Shown: positions 16,830 through 25,683, counted from the first letter of the stretch. The stretch: 64,000 nucleotides of DNA from Rhodococcus koreensis (GCF_900105905.1 NZ_FNSV01000005.1:7068001-7132000), one strand, 5' to 3'. The notes: a model not told the origin generated them from the letters alone. Numbers and translations are program-made.

Positions 16830-17714
16830 TCAGCTGAACACCACCGTCTTACGGCCGTGTACGAGGACGCGGTCCTCGAGGTGCCAGCGCAGGCCGCGGG
16901 ACAGCACGAGCTTCTCGATGTCGCGACCCTGCCGGACCATGTCCGCGACCTCGTCGGCGTGGTCGACGCGGATCACGTCCTGCTCGATGATGGGGCCCGC
17001 GTCGAGTTCGGCCGTCACGTAGTGGCAGGTCGCGCCGATCAGCTTCACACCACGGGCGAATGCCTGGTGGTACGGGCGGGCGCCGACGAACGACGGCAGG
17101 AAGCTGTGGTGGATGTTGATCGCCCGGCCGGCCCAGTGCTCGCACAGTTCCGACGGCAGCACCTGCATGAACCGTGCCAGCACCACAGCATGGGGGTCGT
17201 GGGCGTCGACGAGTTCACGCACCTGCTCGAACGCGGGCCCGCGCTCGGCGGGATCCTTCGGGAACGGCACGTGATGGAAGTCGATGCCGTGCTGTCGCGT
17301 GACGGCCTCCAGGTCGCGGTGGTTGCCGATCACCGCGCAGATGTCGGCGGGCAACTCGCCTCCGGCCGCGCGGCCCAGCAGGTCGTGGAGGCAGTGCGCC
17401 TCCTTGCTCACCAGCAGCACCACCCGTTTGCGCTCGCCCGTGTCGGACACGGTCCACTCGGTCTCCGGGCCGAGTTCGGCGGCGACGGCCGCGAACCGCT
17501 CCCGGAGTTCTCCGATCGACATGTCGACGGACGACGCCCGCACCGCCTGACGGGTGAAGAACCAGCCGGTGTCGGCGTCGGCGTGGTACGCCGCCTCGAC
17601 GATCCAGCCGCCGACCTCGGCGAGGAACGTCGAGATCCGGGCGACGATGCCGGTGCGGTCGGGGCAGCCGAGAGAAAGGACGTACCGGTGGTCCTCGGTC
17701 GAAGCAGCGCTCAT
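16830..17714 (-). CDS. purU: Formyltetrahydrofolate deformylase
   Basis: 294 residues: an N-terminal ACT domain (about 1-85, starting YVLSLGCPDRTGIVARIS) and a C-terminal formyltransferase-fold domain with the catalytic region INIHHSFLPSFVGARPYHQA and the conserved Asp in ELDAGPIIEQD. It hydrolyses 10-formyl-tetrahydrofolate to tetrahydrofolate and formate, balancing one-carbon and glycine/purine pools in the cytosol. The ATG at 17714 is preferred over the longer frame, which would run back into the methyltransferase. It is 13 bp downstream of that methyltransferase on the same strand. Confidence 0.95.
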   Translation of the reverse strand: MSAASTEDHRYVLSLGCPDRTGIVARISTFLAEVGGWIVEAAYHADADTGWFFTRQAVRASSVDMSIGELRERFAAVAAELGPETEWTVSDTGERKRVVLLVSKEAHCLHDLLGRAAGGELPADICAVIGNHRDLEAVTRQHGIDFHHVPFPKDPAERGPAFEQVRELVDAHDPHAVVLARFMQVLPSELCEHWAGRAINIHHSFLPSFVGARPYHQAFARGVKLIGATCHYVTAELDAGPIIEQDVIRVDHADEVADMVRQGRDIEKLVLSRGLRWHLEDRVLVHGRKTVVFS

Positions 17715-17727
17715 GGGCACCAGTCTT

Positions 17728-18561
17728 TCAGGTCGCACTCCGGCCGTTCACCACGGCGGTGCCGACGAGGGTGCCGGCGTCGACGTCGTGGATCGCGCGT
17801 TCGGTGAGCAGCTGCAGGAAATCGAGACGGATCTGCTCGACCGTCCGGTCGTCGAACGGGGACAGCGCGCGGCGCAGGTTCCCGCCCATCACGAGGTCCC
17901 ATACGAACTCGGGTGTCGCGGGAATGATGTTGGACAGCTCCCGGACCTCGGTCGAGTGCGCGCCCAGCTCGCCGAGCCACTGGTGCAGCCCGTCCGGGGT
18001 GTCGATGTGTTCGAGCGCGTCGAACGGCGACCCGCCGGAGTCGGCCTCCGGTTCCCGGTGCCGGGCGACAGCGTCGTGGAGCGCCTCGGCGAAGTCCCGT
18101 AACGCGCCCCGCCGCCACACCGTGATCCCGACCTTGCCGCCCGGCCGGACGAGGCGCGCGAGCCGGGTGAACGCGGCGTCCATGTGGGGCAGGAAGAACA
18201 CGCCGTACGAACAGGCGAGTGCGTCGTAGCCTGCCGCCGGGACGGTGCTCGGCGGCTCCCACGTGGTGGCGTCCGCGCGGACGAACTCGATGTTCTGCAG
18301 CCCGCGGTCCGATGCCTTCAGGCGCCCCACCTCCAGGAGTTCGTCGGACAGGTCGACGCCGTGGACGAGACCCGACGGACCCACCGCGGTGGCCGCGGGA
18401 AGCGCCGAAGACCCTGCGCCGCAGCACACGTCGAGGACGGCGTCCCCGGGGCGCAATCCGAGTTGGAAGGCGAGGGACTGCCCGGCCGGTCCCCACACGG
18501 CCGTCGTCAGCCGGTCGAACTCGAGCCGTGCCTCGTCGAAGACCGATCCCGGATCACTCAT
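17728..18561 (-). CDS. Class I SAM-dependent methyltransferase
   Basis: 277 residues with a Rossmann methyltransferase fold. Motif I is VLDVCCGAGSSALPA (about 43-57), the acidic end of beta-2 is HGVDLSDELL, and motif III is RLVRPGGKVGITVW. It resembles the UbiE/Methyltransf_11 group that methylates small molecules; the acceptor is unknown. It is divergent from deoC across 57 bp and probably shares a transcript with purU. The ATG at 18561 lacks a clear Shine-Dalgarno sequence. Confidence 0.85.
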   Translation of the reverse strand: MSDPGSVFDEARLEFDRLTTAVWGPAGQSLAFQLGLRPGDAVLDVCCGAGSSALPAATAVGPSGLVHGVDLSDELLEVGRLKASDRGLQNIEFVRADATTWEPPSTVPAAGYDALACSYGVFFLPHMDAAFTRLARLVRPGGKVGITVWRRGALRDFAEALHDAVARHREPEADSGGSPFDALEHIDTPDGLHQWLGELGAHSTEVRELSNIIPATPEFVWDLVMGGNLRRALSPFDDRTVEQIRLDFLQLLTERAIHDVDAGTLVGTAVVNGRSAT

Positions 18562-18618
18562 ACGGCGATGCTAGGCCGTGCGGCGGGCCCGGGAAGGCAT
18601 TGTGCGAAGCTCACAGGT

Positions 18619-19284
18619 ATGTCCGACGTTGCACTGACCCGCTCCCAGGTGGCCGACCTCGTCGACCACACGCTCCTCAAACCCGAGGCCACCACCGACG
18701 ACGTGAAGGCGCTGATCGACGAGGCGCGTTCGCTCGGTGTGCTCGCAGTCTGCGTGTCGCCGTCGATGCTTCCGGTCAAGGCACCCGGGCTGGTGACCGC
18801 GGCGGTGGTCGGGTTCCCGTCGGGGAAGCACCACTCGCTGGTCAAGGGGGCCGAGGCCAGGCTCGCCGTGGATCAGGGCGCCCAGGAGATCGACATGGTG
18901 ATCGACATCGGTGCCGCCGTGGCAGGCGACTTCAACGCGGTGCTCGCCGACGTCCTCACCGTGCGCGAGGCAGTCGGCGACAGCACCGTCCTCAAGGTGA
19001 TCCTCGAGACCGCCGCGCTGAGCGACGAGGCGATCGTGGAAGCGTGCCGGGCCGCCGAGCGGGCAGGCGCGAACTTCGTGAAGACGTCCACCGGGTTCCA
19101 CCCGGCCGGAGGAGCGACCGTGGAGGCGGTGCGGTTGATGGCGCAGACCGTCGGCGGGCGGATCGGGGTCAAGGCGAGCGGCGGGATCCGCACCGCGGCG
19201 GCCGCGCTCGACATGATCGCGGCCGGTGCGACGCGGCTCGGCCTGTCGGGCACCCGCGCCGTTCTCGACGGACTGCCCGACTGA
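18619..19284 (+). CDS. deoC: Deoxyribose-phosphate aldolase
   Basis: 221-residue class I aldolase. The Schiff-base Lys155 lies in NFVKTSTGF and the assisting Lys185 in GVKASGGIRT. The start LVDHTLLKPEAT is a DeoC signature. It splits 2-deoxyribose-5-phosphate to glyceraldehyde-3-phosphate and acetaldehyde in deoxynucleoside salvage. The ATG at 18619 is chosen because it begins the conserved region; the longer open frame runs antisense through the neighbouring methyltransferase. It converges on the DUF2993 gene with 12 bp between. Confidence 0.96.
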   Translation: MSDVALTRSQVADLVDHTLLKPEATTDDVKALIDEARSLGVLAVCVSPSMLPVKAPGLVTAAVVGFPSGKHHSLVKGAEARLAVDQGAQEIDMVIDIGAAVAGDFNAVLADVLTVREAVGDSTVLKVILETAALSDEAIVEACRAAERAGANFVKTSTGFHPAGGATVEAVRLMAQTVGGRIGVKASGGIRTAAAALDMIAAGATRLGLSGTRAVLDGLPD

Positions 19285-19296
19285 CCCGGCCGCCGA

Positions 19297-20064
19297 TCAG
19301 ACGAGGAGGCCGCAGCTGCTCTGCTGTTCCTGCTGCTGTTGCTGGGTGGGGGCGGCAGGCATCGTGTAGGCGCCGCCTTCGAGGGTGATCTCGATCGCGT
19401 CGTCGGTGACCTTCAGCGCCGTCGGCTGCATGCCCAGCGGGTAGGTCTGCAGGCTCGAGGTCAGGATTTGGACCACGCCGTCGACGAGGTCGGTGGGAAG
19501 CCCGAAGCCGAGGATCGCAGCGCCCACCGTGTCGACCTTCACGGTCCCGTTCACGACCTCCGGTTTGACGGTCAGATCCGCGAGCCCGGCCGGGCCGACG
19601 GAGAACTTCAGGGTTCCCGCGCTCGAATCGGCGGTGACACCGCTGATCAGCGAGCCGAACGCCTGCTGCTGCAGGGTCGCGAGGATGCCGGCGGTCGACC
19701 AGGTGACGTCCGCGTCGGAACTGCCGATGGTGCCGCTGCTGTCCGCGGTGTTCTCGATCCGGATGTCGTTGACCTGGGCGTGCACCTGCATTCCCTGTGC
19801 GGGGCCGAACTTGGTGTCGTCGCTGTCGATGGTGATGTAGGGGACGTTCTTGTCGATCGACTGCAGCAGGACCGGCTTCCAGCTCAGTCCCACGTCCACC
19901 TGCGAGCCGAGTTGGCTCTCGAACTGGTCTGCCATGCAGGTCTTCACTCTGTGGCGGACGAAGAGTTCGCCGCCGACGAGTACCGCCACGAGCGCGGCGA
20001 TGACGACCAGAGAGATGACGAGCACACGGTTACTTCGGGGTGCGGAGTTCGTTCGGGCTGCCAT
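19297..20064 (-). CDS. DUF2993/LmeA-like membrane-anchored protein
   Basis: 255 residues: a short basic N-terminus, one membrane helix (about 14-36, VLVISLVVIAALVAVLV), then an extracytoplasmic DUF2993 domain and a glutamine-rich tail before a terminal SSCGLLV. Relatives include LmeA, a phospholipid-binding protein of the mycobacterial envelope. A role in envelope lipid or lipoglycan handling is inferred from that family only. RBS GGAAGA precedes the ATG at 20064. It is divergent from the AbiEi-like gene. Confidence 0.75.
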   Translation of the reverse strand: MAARTNSAPRSNRVLVISLVVIAALVAVLVGGELFVRHRVKTCMADQFESQLGSQVDVGLSWKPVLLQSIDKNVPYITIDSDDTKFGPAQGMQVHAQVNDIRIENTADSSGTIGSSDADVTWSTAGILATLQQQAFGSLISGVTADSSAGTLKFSVGPAGLADLTVKPEVVNGTVKVDTVGAAILGFGLPTDLVDGVVQILTSSLQTYPLGMQPTALKVTDDAIEITLEGGAYTMPAAPTQQQQQEQQSSCGLLV

Positions 20065-20137
20065 TACACGGATTCTTCCCGACAACTCTGAACAAATTCT
20101 GTGAATGCGTCGGCGGCGGGTCGTCGAGATCCGTAGA

Positions 20138-20159
20138 AATTGTGATACCTGCCACAATT
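20138..20159. promoter_or_regulatory. Dyad upstream of the AbiEi-like gene
   Basis: AATTGTG-N8-CACAATT, a perfect 7-bp inverted repeat overlapping the -35 region of the gene starting at 20178. AbiEi-type antitoxins repress their own promoters through inverted repeats, so this may be autoregulatory. Confidence 0.5.
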
Positions 20160-20165
20160 GCCCAG

Positions 20166-20171
20166 TAATGT
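20166..20171 (+). promoter_or_regulatory. -10 box of a probable leaderless transcript (AbiEi-like gene)
   Basis: TAATGT ends 6 bp before the ATG at 20178, so transcription would start at or next to the start codon. Confidence 0.45.
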
Positions 20172-20177
20172 AGGGGA

Positions 20178-20795
20178 ATGTCCGGATGGTTGGCTCCACG
20201 TCCCGGTGACCCGGAGCGCGAAGGTGTCGGTGAAGAGCTGACACGCGTCGCGACGGCTCAGGCGGGTTTCTTCACCACTGCGCAGGTGCTGCGCCTCGGG
20301 TTCGCTGCCGACGAGATCGGCGAGCGACTCGCCGACGGCTCATGGGTCAAGATAGAGCGAGACCTGTTCCGCTTGAAGGATTGTCCGCACTCCGATCTCG
20401 AGGAATTCGCAAAATGGTGCACCTGGTTCGGTGCCGCCGCCGCGGTCTCCCACCAGAGTGCCGCCGAACTTCACGGTCTCGGACACCTGTACCCGCGGTT
20501 CATCCACCTCTCGACGGTGCTGTCGCCGCCCTCGCCGACTCAGCAGCTGGCGCTGCACCGGCGGTCACTCCGCCCGGAGGACTGCGAGCAGGTCGGCCCG
20601 CTGCGCATCACCACGCCGCTGTGCACGGCCCTCGACCTCGCCGCCAGCGGAATCTCGCAGGAACTGCTCGACGAGGTGGTCGCCGACGGCGTCGCGATCG
20701 GGCGACTGAACGCCCGCGCACTGCACGGCGAATGCGGATCCCTGCCGGCGCAGGTGGCGCAGCGCGTCGAACACGCACTGGCCACCTGCACCTGA
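20178..20795 (+). CDS. Orphan AbiEi-like winged-helix protein
   Basis: 205 residues. Residues about 20-70 (AGFFTTAQVLRLGFAADEI then LADGSWVKIERDLFRL) match the N-terminal winged helix of AbiEi-type antitoxins of type IV toxin-antitoxin systems. SAAELHGLGH and the LRITTPLCTALDLA segment are also found in this group. No AbiEii nucleotidyltransferase toxin is adjacent: downstream is the convergent rsr gene. It may be a solitary regulator, of which actinomycetes have many. Its own promoter carries a dyad. Confidence 0.65.
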   Translation: MSGWLAPRPGDPEREGVGEELTRVATAQAGFFTTAQVLRLGFAADEIGERLADGSWVKIERDLFRLKDCPHSDLEEFAKWCTWFGAAAAVSHQSAAELHGLGHLYPRFIHLSTVLSPPSPTQQLALHRRSLRPEDCEQVGPLRITTPLCTALDLAASGISQELLDEVVADGVAIGRLNARALHGECGSLPAQVAQRVEHALATCT

Positions 20796-20811
20796 CGGAT
20801 CACCGCGGCAC

Positions 20812-22359
20812 TCAGAACGGCCACTCGCCGTCCCGGGTGCCCTCCATCAGCGGGATCATCGAGAACCCCGCGTCCGACAGTCCGCCGAACGTGTGACGGT
20901 TCGCGGACCCCGCCGGCCCGTGACCGTGCCGGTAGCCCGCCACGTTCCACGTGTAGACGGGGACGTCGGCCGGGACGTGCCGGATCGGATCTCCCCACGC
21001 CGCCTGCTCGTCGGTGACGATGACGACGCGATCGTGGCCGCGGTAATGCTTCCGCACCGCCGATGCCGTGTCGGTGCCGCCCAGGTCGCCGAAGCTGTCG
21101 ACCACCCGCAGGACCGCCTGATGCACGAACGGAACGATCCGGCTGTCCGTGCCGAACTCGACGAGGTCCGCCTGCTCGGCTCGTGCCGCCAGCACGGTGC
21201 CGAACACGGCGGCCGCGTCCGCCCTCGTCAGTTCCGACCGCGCCGAGACGCGGCTGTAGAACATCGACCCGGACCGGTCGACGAGAACCAGGGTGCGGCC
21301 GGGCAGCGACGGGACCGCGGACAGTGATGCCCCGAGCGCACGCTCGAGCGCGTGCCCCCACCGCAGGCTCGGCGCGTTCCGGTACGCCGCGAGGAAGCGC
21401 ATCGGCAGCTGCCGCGACTTCGCGACCTCCCCCGGATCGGCGATCCGGGCCGCCACCTGCTCGGCGACGTGGTCGGGGATCCCGGCCTCGTCGAAGTTCC
21501 GCAGGTTGCGGAGAAGCCCCATGAATCCCATGGACGGGATCACCGCCTGCCAGGCCGCGGCATCCATCGGTCCCTGCAGCCAGCCGGCGAGCGACTCCCA
21601 CGTCATGCCGGCCGCCGACAGCCGCTCCGGGGCCCGGAGAACGGCACGCCGGTCCTCCGGCGGGAGTGCCGCCAGCGCCGACCGTTCCGTGAGCATGCGC
21701 AGACCGGCAGGCACTGCGTTCTCGCGACCCTGCCGCCGGTCGATCGCGTGCCGGAACAGCTCGCCCTGCCACGCCGCCGACGGCGACGCGTGGGTGAGCT
21801 CGAGAACGTCGCCGAAGCGGACGTCCCTGCTCTCGGAATCCCACTTCAGCAGTGAGCGTTCCGAGTACAGCCGGGCGGCGGCGTCCGCGACACCGCGCTT
21901 GACCGGCTTCGGGATCGAACGGCCGTGCCGGGACATCCAGTACGCGAGGATCTCGCCCGGCTCGTCGGCCCGCTCCAGTGCGGAGGAGATGACGGCACGG
22001 TTGCCGCCGTGCAGACCGGCACCCAGCCGGGCCCGGACGAACTCGGCTGCGGCCACCACCGACGCCGAACGCAGATGCGCATCGCGGCGCAGCCACCCGA
22101 TCAGGCGGGCGGTCCACTCCGGGTCCGACAGTGCGACTTCGTGGATCAGCGCGACGAACCGCCCGTCGCAGTCCGAAGCCGACTCGTAGAACGTGTGCTC
22201 ACCGACCATGTTCGTGACCGCGAGGAGGAACAGCTCACTCTTCGCGTCGCGGGCGTAGCCGCTGCCGCCCTCGAAGGTGCGGCCCGACGGTTGCGTCTCC
22301 GACGTGATGGGGCTCCGTACCTTGTTGCGGCGCAGCATCTTCGGGTTGAACTTGCTCAT
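20812..22359 (-). CDS. rsr: Ro60 (TROVE/vWA) RNA-binding protein
   Basis: 515 residues. The TROVE HEAT-repeat ring spans about 20-350, with TFEGGSGYARDAKSELFLLA at its start. The C-terminal von Willebrand A domain holds the MIDAS motif D361-x-S363-x-S365 in DRSGSM. Ro60 proteins bind Y RNAs on the outside of the ring and misfolded or damaged RNA in the cavity; bacterial Rsr works with Y RNA and exonucleases in RNA turnover and stress survival. AAGGAGGA precedes the ATG at 22359. Two Y-RNA-like genes lie directly upstream on the same strand, which strongly supports the assignment. Confidence 0.95.
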   Translation of the reverse strand: MSKFNPKMLRRNKVRSPITSETQPSGRTFEGGSGYARDAKSELFLLAVTNMVGEHTFYESASDCDGRFVALIHEVALSDPEWTARLIGWLRRDAHLRSASVVAAAEFVRARLGAGLHGGNRAVISSALERADEPGEILAYWMSRHGRSIPKPVKRGVADAAARLYSERSLLKWDSESRDVRFGDVLELTHASPSAAWQGELFRHAIDRRQGRENAVPAGLRMLTERSALAALPPEDRRAVLRAPERLSAAGMTWESLAGWLQGPMDAAAWQAVIPSMGFMGLLRNLRNFDEAGIPDHVAEQVAARIADPGEVAKSRQLPMRFLAAYRNAPSLRWGHALERALGASLSAVPSLPGRTLVLVDRSGSMFYSRVSARSELTRADAAAVFGTVLAARAEQADLVEFGTDSRIVPFVHQAVLRVVDSFGDLGGTDTASAVRKHYRGHDRVVIVTDEQAAWGDPIRHVPADVPVYTWNVAGYRHGHGPAGSANRHTFGGLSDAGFSMIPLMEGTRDGEWPF

Positions 22360-22396
22360 GGTCGTTCCTCCTTCCGGGAGGTGCCGGTGCTCGTGG

Positions 22397-22504
22397 GTGC
22401 GCGCCACCCGAGGTCGAGGCGACGACGGGGTGCGGAGTCGAACCGCGTGCCCCACGCACTTCACCAGAGAAGTATCCGTCGTCTGCGCACCGGGTGGCGC
22501 GCAC
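22397..22504 (-). ncRNA. Y-RNA-like RNA 2 (reduced form), in the rsr leader
   Basis: 108 nt, read 22504 to 22397. The ends form a perfect 14-bp stem (22491-22504 with 22397-22410). Inside, the 5' strand continues GTGCGCA, then GACGACGG, which pairs with CCGTCGTC. The opposite internal-loop strand is GCCTCGACCT. The same order and nearly the same bases occur in RNA 1. The upper part holds a small hairpin (ACTTC/GAAGT) and a T-arm-like hairpin GCGG-TTCGACT-CCGC, but no D arm or acceptor stem. It ends 37 nt before the rsr start codon, so it may act in cis on rsr. Confidence 0.72.
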
Positions 22505-22505
22505 A

Positions 22506-22650
22506 CATGTCGTGCCGAGTTCGAAGTCGGCGGAGGCACGGACGCGCTCTACCACTGAGCTACAGGGACCTGCGTCCCTGACCGGATTCGAACCGGCGAC
22601 CACGCGATCCACAGTCGAAGTAGCCCTCGCCTGCGCACCGGCACAACATG
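22506..22650 (-). ncRNA. yrlA: Bacterial Y RNA (YrlA-like) with permuted tRNA-like module
   Basis: 145 nt, read 22650 to 22506. A 12-bp end stem (22639-22650 with 22506-22517, one G.U) leads to an internal loop GTGCGCA/GACTTCGAACT. Next is the helix GGCGAGG/CCT-C-CGCC with one bulged C, as in Ro-binding Y-RNA helices. The upper module is a tRNA in permuted order: anticodon-type stem, 5-nt variable loop, T arm GCCGG-TTCGAAT-CCGGT, 7-bp acceptor stem CAGGGAC/GTCCCTG closed by a GCAG loop, TA linker, D arm GCTC-AGTGGTA-GAGC, then the second anticodon strand. Since the 3' half precedes the 5' half, it cannot be an ordinary tRNA. Lies upstream of rsr. Confidence 0.88.
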
Positions 22651-22662
22651 TTTCGTGAACCG

Positions 22663-22668
22663 ACTCTA
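22663..22668 (-). promoter_or_regulatory. Possible -10 box of the Y RNA/rsr transcript
   Basis: TAGAGT on the minus strand ends 12 bp before the 5' end of the Y RNA closing stem. No good -35 hexamer was found at 16-18 bp. Read-through from the upstream methyltransferase gene is also possible. Confidence 0.3.
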
Positions 22669-22696
22669 CGGGGCGCGTCGGGGGATGTCGCGTGAA

Positions 22697-23494
22697 TTAA
22701 TTCGTGCCGGAACCGGGTGCGACCAGATCCCACGGAACGGTGAGAATGTTGTCGCGGATCCGGCGGCGCTGCGGTTGCACGGGAAGTCCCTGCGCGCGCA
22801 GCAGTTCGAGGGCGGCCCGCCACCGCACCCGCGGTCCGAACGAGCCGTGCGGCGCCGCGGTGGCCCACGCGCGATCCGCCGCCGCGAGGAGGGCGTGGAC
22901 CGGCTCACCCGGGACGTTCCGATGGATCAGCGCCTTGGGCAGTCGTTCGGCGATGTCCGACGGCTTCTCCACCGCGAACGGATCCCACGCCAGTGTCAGC
23001 GACAGCGGGCGGATGGCGTCGAGCAGCACCCACGCGCAGCGGCGGCCCAGCTCGTCACACGTGCCGTCGAGGATCAACCCGCCCGGTGCGAGCCCGGACT
23101 GCATCCGCGCCCAGGCAGGCCCGACCGCATCCTCGGGGTACTGCCGCAGCACGTTGAACGCACGGACCAGGACGGGACGCAGTCCGGAGAGTTCGAACCC
23201 GCCGCGGGCGAAACTCACTCCGTTCCTGCTCTCGACCACTCGCTCGGGGTCGATCTCGAGCCCGACCACCCGGCGGTCGCCGCGCACGGCGGTCAACCGG
23301 TCGGCGAGCTCGAACGTGGTGTGCGGCCGGGCGCCGTACCCGAGGTCGACGACGAGCGGGTCAGCGGACGCGTGCAGCGTCCGGCGCACCAGCGCGTCGT
23401 GGACGAGCCAGCGGTCGCTGCGGCGCAGCCTGTTGATGCCTGTCGTACCCCGGGTGATGACACCGTGGGGCCGCCTCAGCGTCGCTGAAGTCAT
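22697..23494 (-). CDS. SAM-dependent methyltransferase-like protein
   Basis: 265 residues with a Rossmann core: LVVDLGYGARPHTTFELADRL is motif I, VVGLEIDPERV is the acidic end of beta-2, and GLAPGGLILDGTCDELGR lies in the motif III region. The N- and C-terminal parts are arginine-rich. A homologue occurs near murB in other mycolata. Target unknown; its position just upstream of two structured RNAs and rsr makes an RNA-related role worth considering, but nothing in the sequence proves it. It ends 46 bp before the Y RNA. Confidence 0.7.
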   Translation of the reverse strand: MTSATLRRPHGVITRGTTGINRLRRSDRWLVHDALVRRTLHASADPLVVDLGYGARPHTTFELADRLTAVRGDRRVVGLEIDPERVVESRNGVSFARGGFELSGLRPVLVRAFNVLRQYPEDAVGPAWARMQSGLAPGGLILDGTCDELGRRCAWVLLDAIRPLSLTLAWDPFAVEKPSDIAERLPKALIHRNVPGEPVHALLAAADRAWATAAPHGSFGPRVRWRAALELLRAQGLPVQPQRRRIRDNILTVPWDLVAPGSGTN

Positions 23495-23515
23495 GGGAAA
23501 TCCGTGCGGTGGGTG

Positions 23516-24016
23516 CTAGTGCTGCGACAACCAGGTTTCGGTGATCTCGGCCTCGGCACGGAACAGGTCGATCAGATTGACGAGCATCAGCTGCTCGAGC
23601 TTTCCACCGATGAACGGCAGGTACACCTTCGCCTCGGACGAGGTGCGGAACGTGCACCCCGTCTCGGTGGCGAACAGCTTCATGGTGCCCGTGAGACTGC
23701 CCGGGCCCGCCGGGATCGACGCCTCGTACGTGCCCGTGGTCGGCTCACCGAATGGCGTGTACGACTCCTTGCGCGTGATGACCATGTCCTTCTTCATCAC
23801 GGTTTGCGCGATCTCGGGGAGTTCCGACCGCGGCAGGATGTGGTGCAGGACGATGTCGATCCCGTCGTCGTTCACGTCGAAGTGCTCGATGTGATTCTCG
23901 GAGTACTTCCGCATCTCCTCGATGCGCGCATCCCAGTAGTCACGGTTGGTGAACGCGTTGTACACCTCTTTGGGGGTGTGCTTGTAACGGGCTGAGTAGT
24001 CGATGCGGCGAGCCAT
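23516..24016 (-). CDS. DUF2505 protein A (SRPBCC-like)
   Basis: 166 residues. MARRIDYSARYKHTPKEVYNAFTNRDYWDARI begins a lipid-binding (START/SRPBCC)-type fold typical of DUF2505. It ends with YLPFIGGKLEQLM...W-LSQH. It is a tandem paralogue of the next gene (24068-24565): both share the MxRRI-Y start, the P-IGGK-E segment and the E--TE-WL end. Found across mycolata next to murB; function unknown. The ATG at 24016 is chosen as the conserved start. Confidence 0.8.
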   Translation of the reverse strand: MARRIDYSARYKHTPKEVYNAFTNRDYWDARIEEMRKYSENHIEHFDVNDDGIDIVLHHILPRSELPEIAQTVMKKDMVITRKESYTPFGEPTTGTYEASIPAGPGSLTGTMKLFATETGCTFRTSSEAKVYLPFIGGKLEQLMLVNLIDLFRAEAEITETWLSQH

Positions 24017-24067
24017 GATCGCCTAGGTTACCGGCTGGGACCCAACACAATGGACACCCGCCCCAGG

Positions 24068-24565
24068 TCAGCTCCCGAGCCACTGCTCGGTGAACTCCTG
24101 CTCCTTCGTGATCAGGCGGAGGACCTCGTCCGCGATCGCGTTCTCGATCTTGCCGCCGATGAGCGGGATCCTGACCTCGGCCTTGCCTTCGACCTGCACG
24201 TTCGACCCTGAATTGTCGGCCGTCAGCGTCTGGGTTCCGGAGATCGTCGCGGGCGCACCCACGACCTCGGCCGTGAACGTGCCCTCGGCGTGATCGCCGT
24301 CGAGCGTGCCCCACGTCTCCGTGCGCTTGATCACGAGGTCGCCCGGACGGACCTTCGAGACGATGCTGGGCAGGTGCTCGGCGGGAATCGACTGCGACAT
24401 GGCCACCGAGATCGTGCCCGGGCCGGTCGTGACCTGGTCCAGGGTGGCCCCCGGTCCTCCGACCTTGTTCAGACGGTCGCGCCAGTACTGCTCGGTGATC
24501 AGGCCCGCATGGACCTGGGCGACGGGAAACGCATAGGACGACGAATGCTCGATGCGGCGGCTCAC
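24068..24565 (-). CDS. DUF2505 protein B (SRPBCC-like)
   Basis: 165 residues, GTG start at 24565 only 26 bp from the divergent murB start. It is a paralogue of the downstream DUF2505 protein A, with the same length and landmarks (MSRRIEHSSSYAFPVAQVHAGL at the start, IPLIGGKIENAI and FTEQWLGS at the end). Probably a small-ligand or lipid-binding cytosolic protein by fold; function unknown. The pair looks like an old tandem duplication. Confidence 0.8.
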   Translation of the reverse strand: MSRRIEHSSSYAFPVAQVHAGLITEQYWRDRLNKVGGPGATLDQVTTGPGTISVAMSQSIPAEHLPSIVSKVRPGDLVIKRTETWGTLDGDHAEGTFTAEVVGAPATISGTQTLTADNSGSNVQVEGKAEVRIPLIGGKIENAIADEVLRLITKEQEFTEQWLGS

Positions 24566-24591
24566 GATCGGCCACGCTACCGTTTGCGGTT

Positions 24592-25683
<1,092 letters not shown>

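Noticed and set aside
18601..18615. TGTGC-N5-TCACA before deoC as a CRP box
   Set aside because: One mismatch and a 5-bp instead of 6-bp spacer; too weak beside the two exact matches elsewhere.
22520..22620. Apparent tRNA gene (D arm AGTGGTA and T arm TTCGAAT) on the minus strand
   Set aside because: The T arm and 3' acceptor strand come before the 5' acceptor strand and D arm, joined by a GCAG loop. It is a permuted tRNA-like module of a Y RNA, not a tRNA gene.
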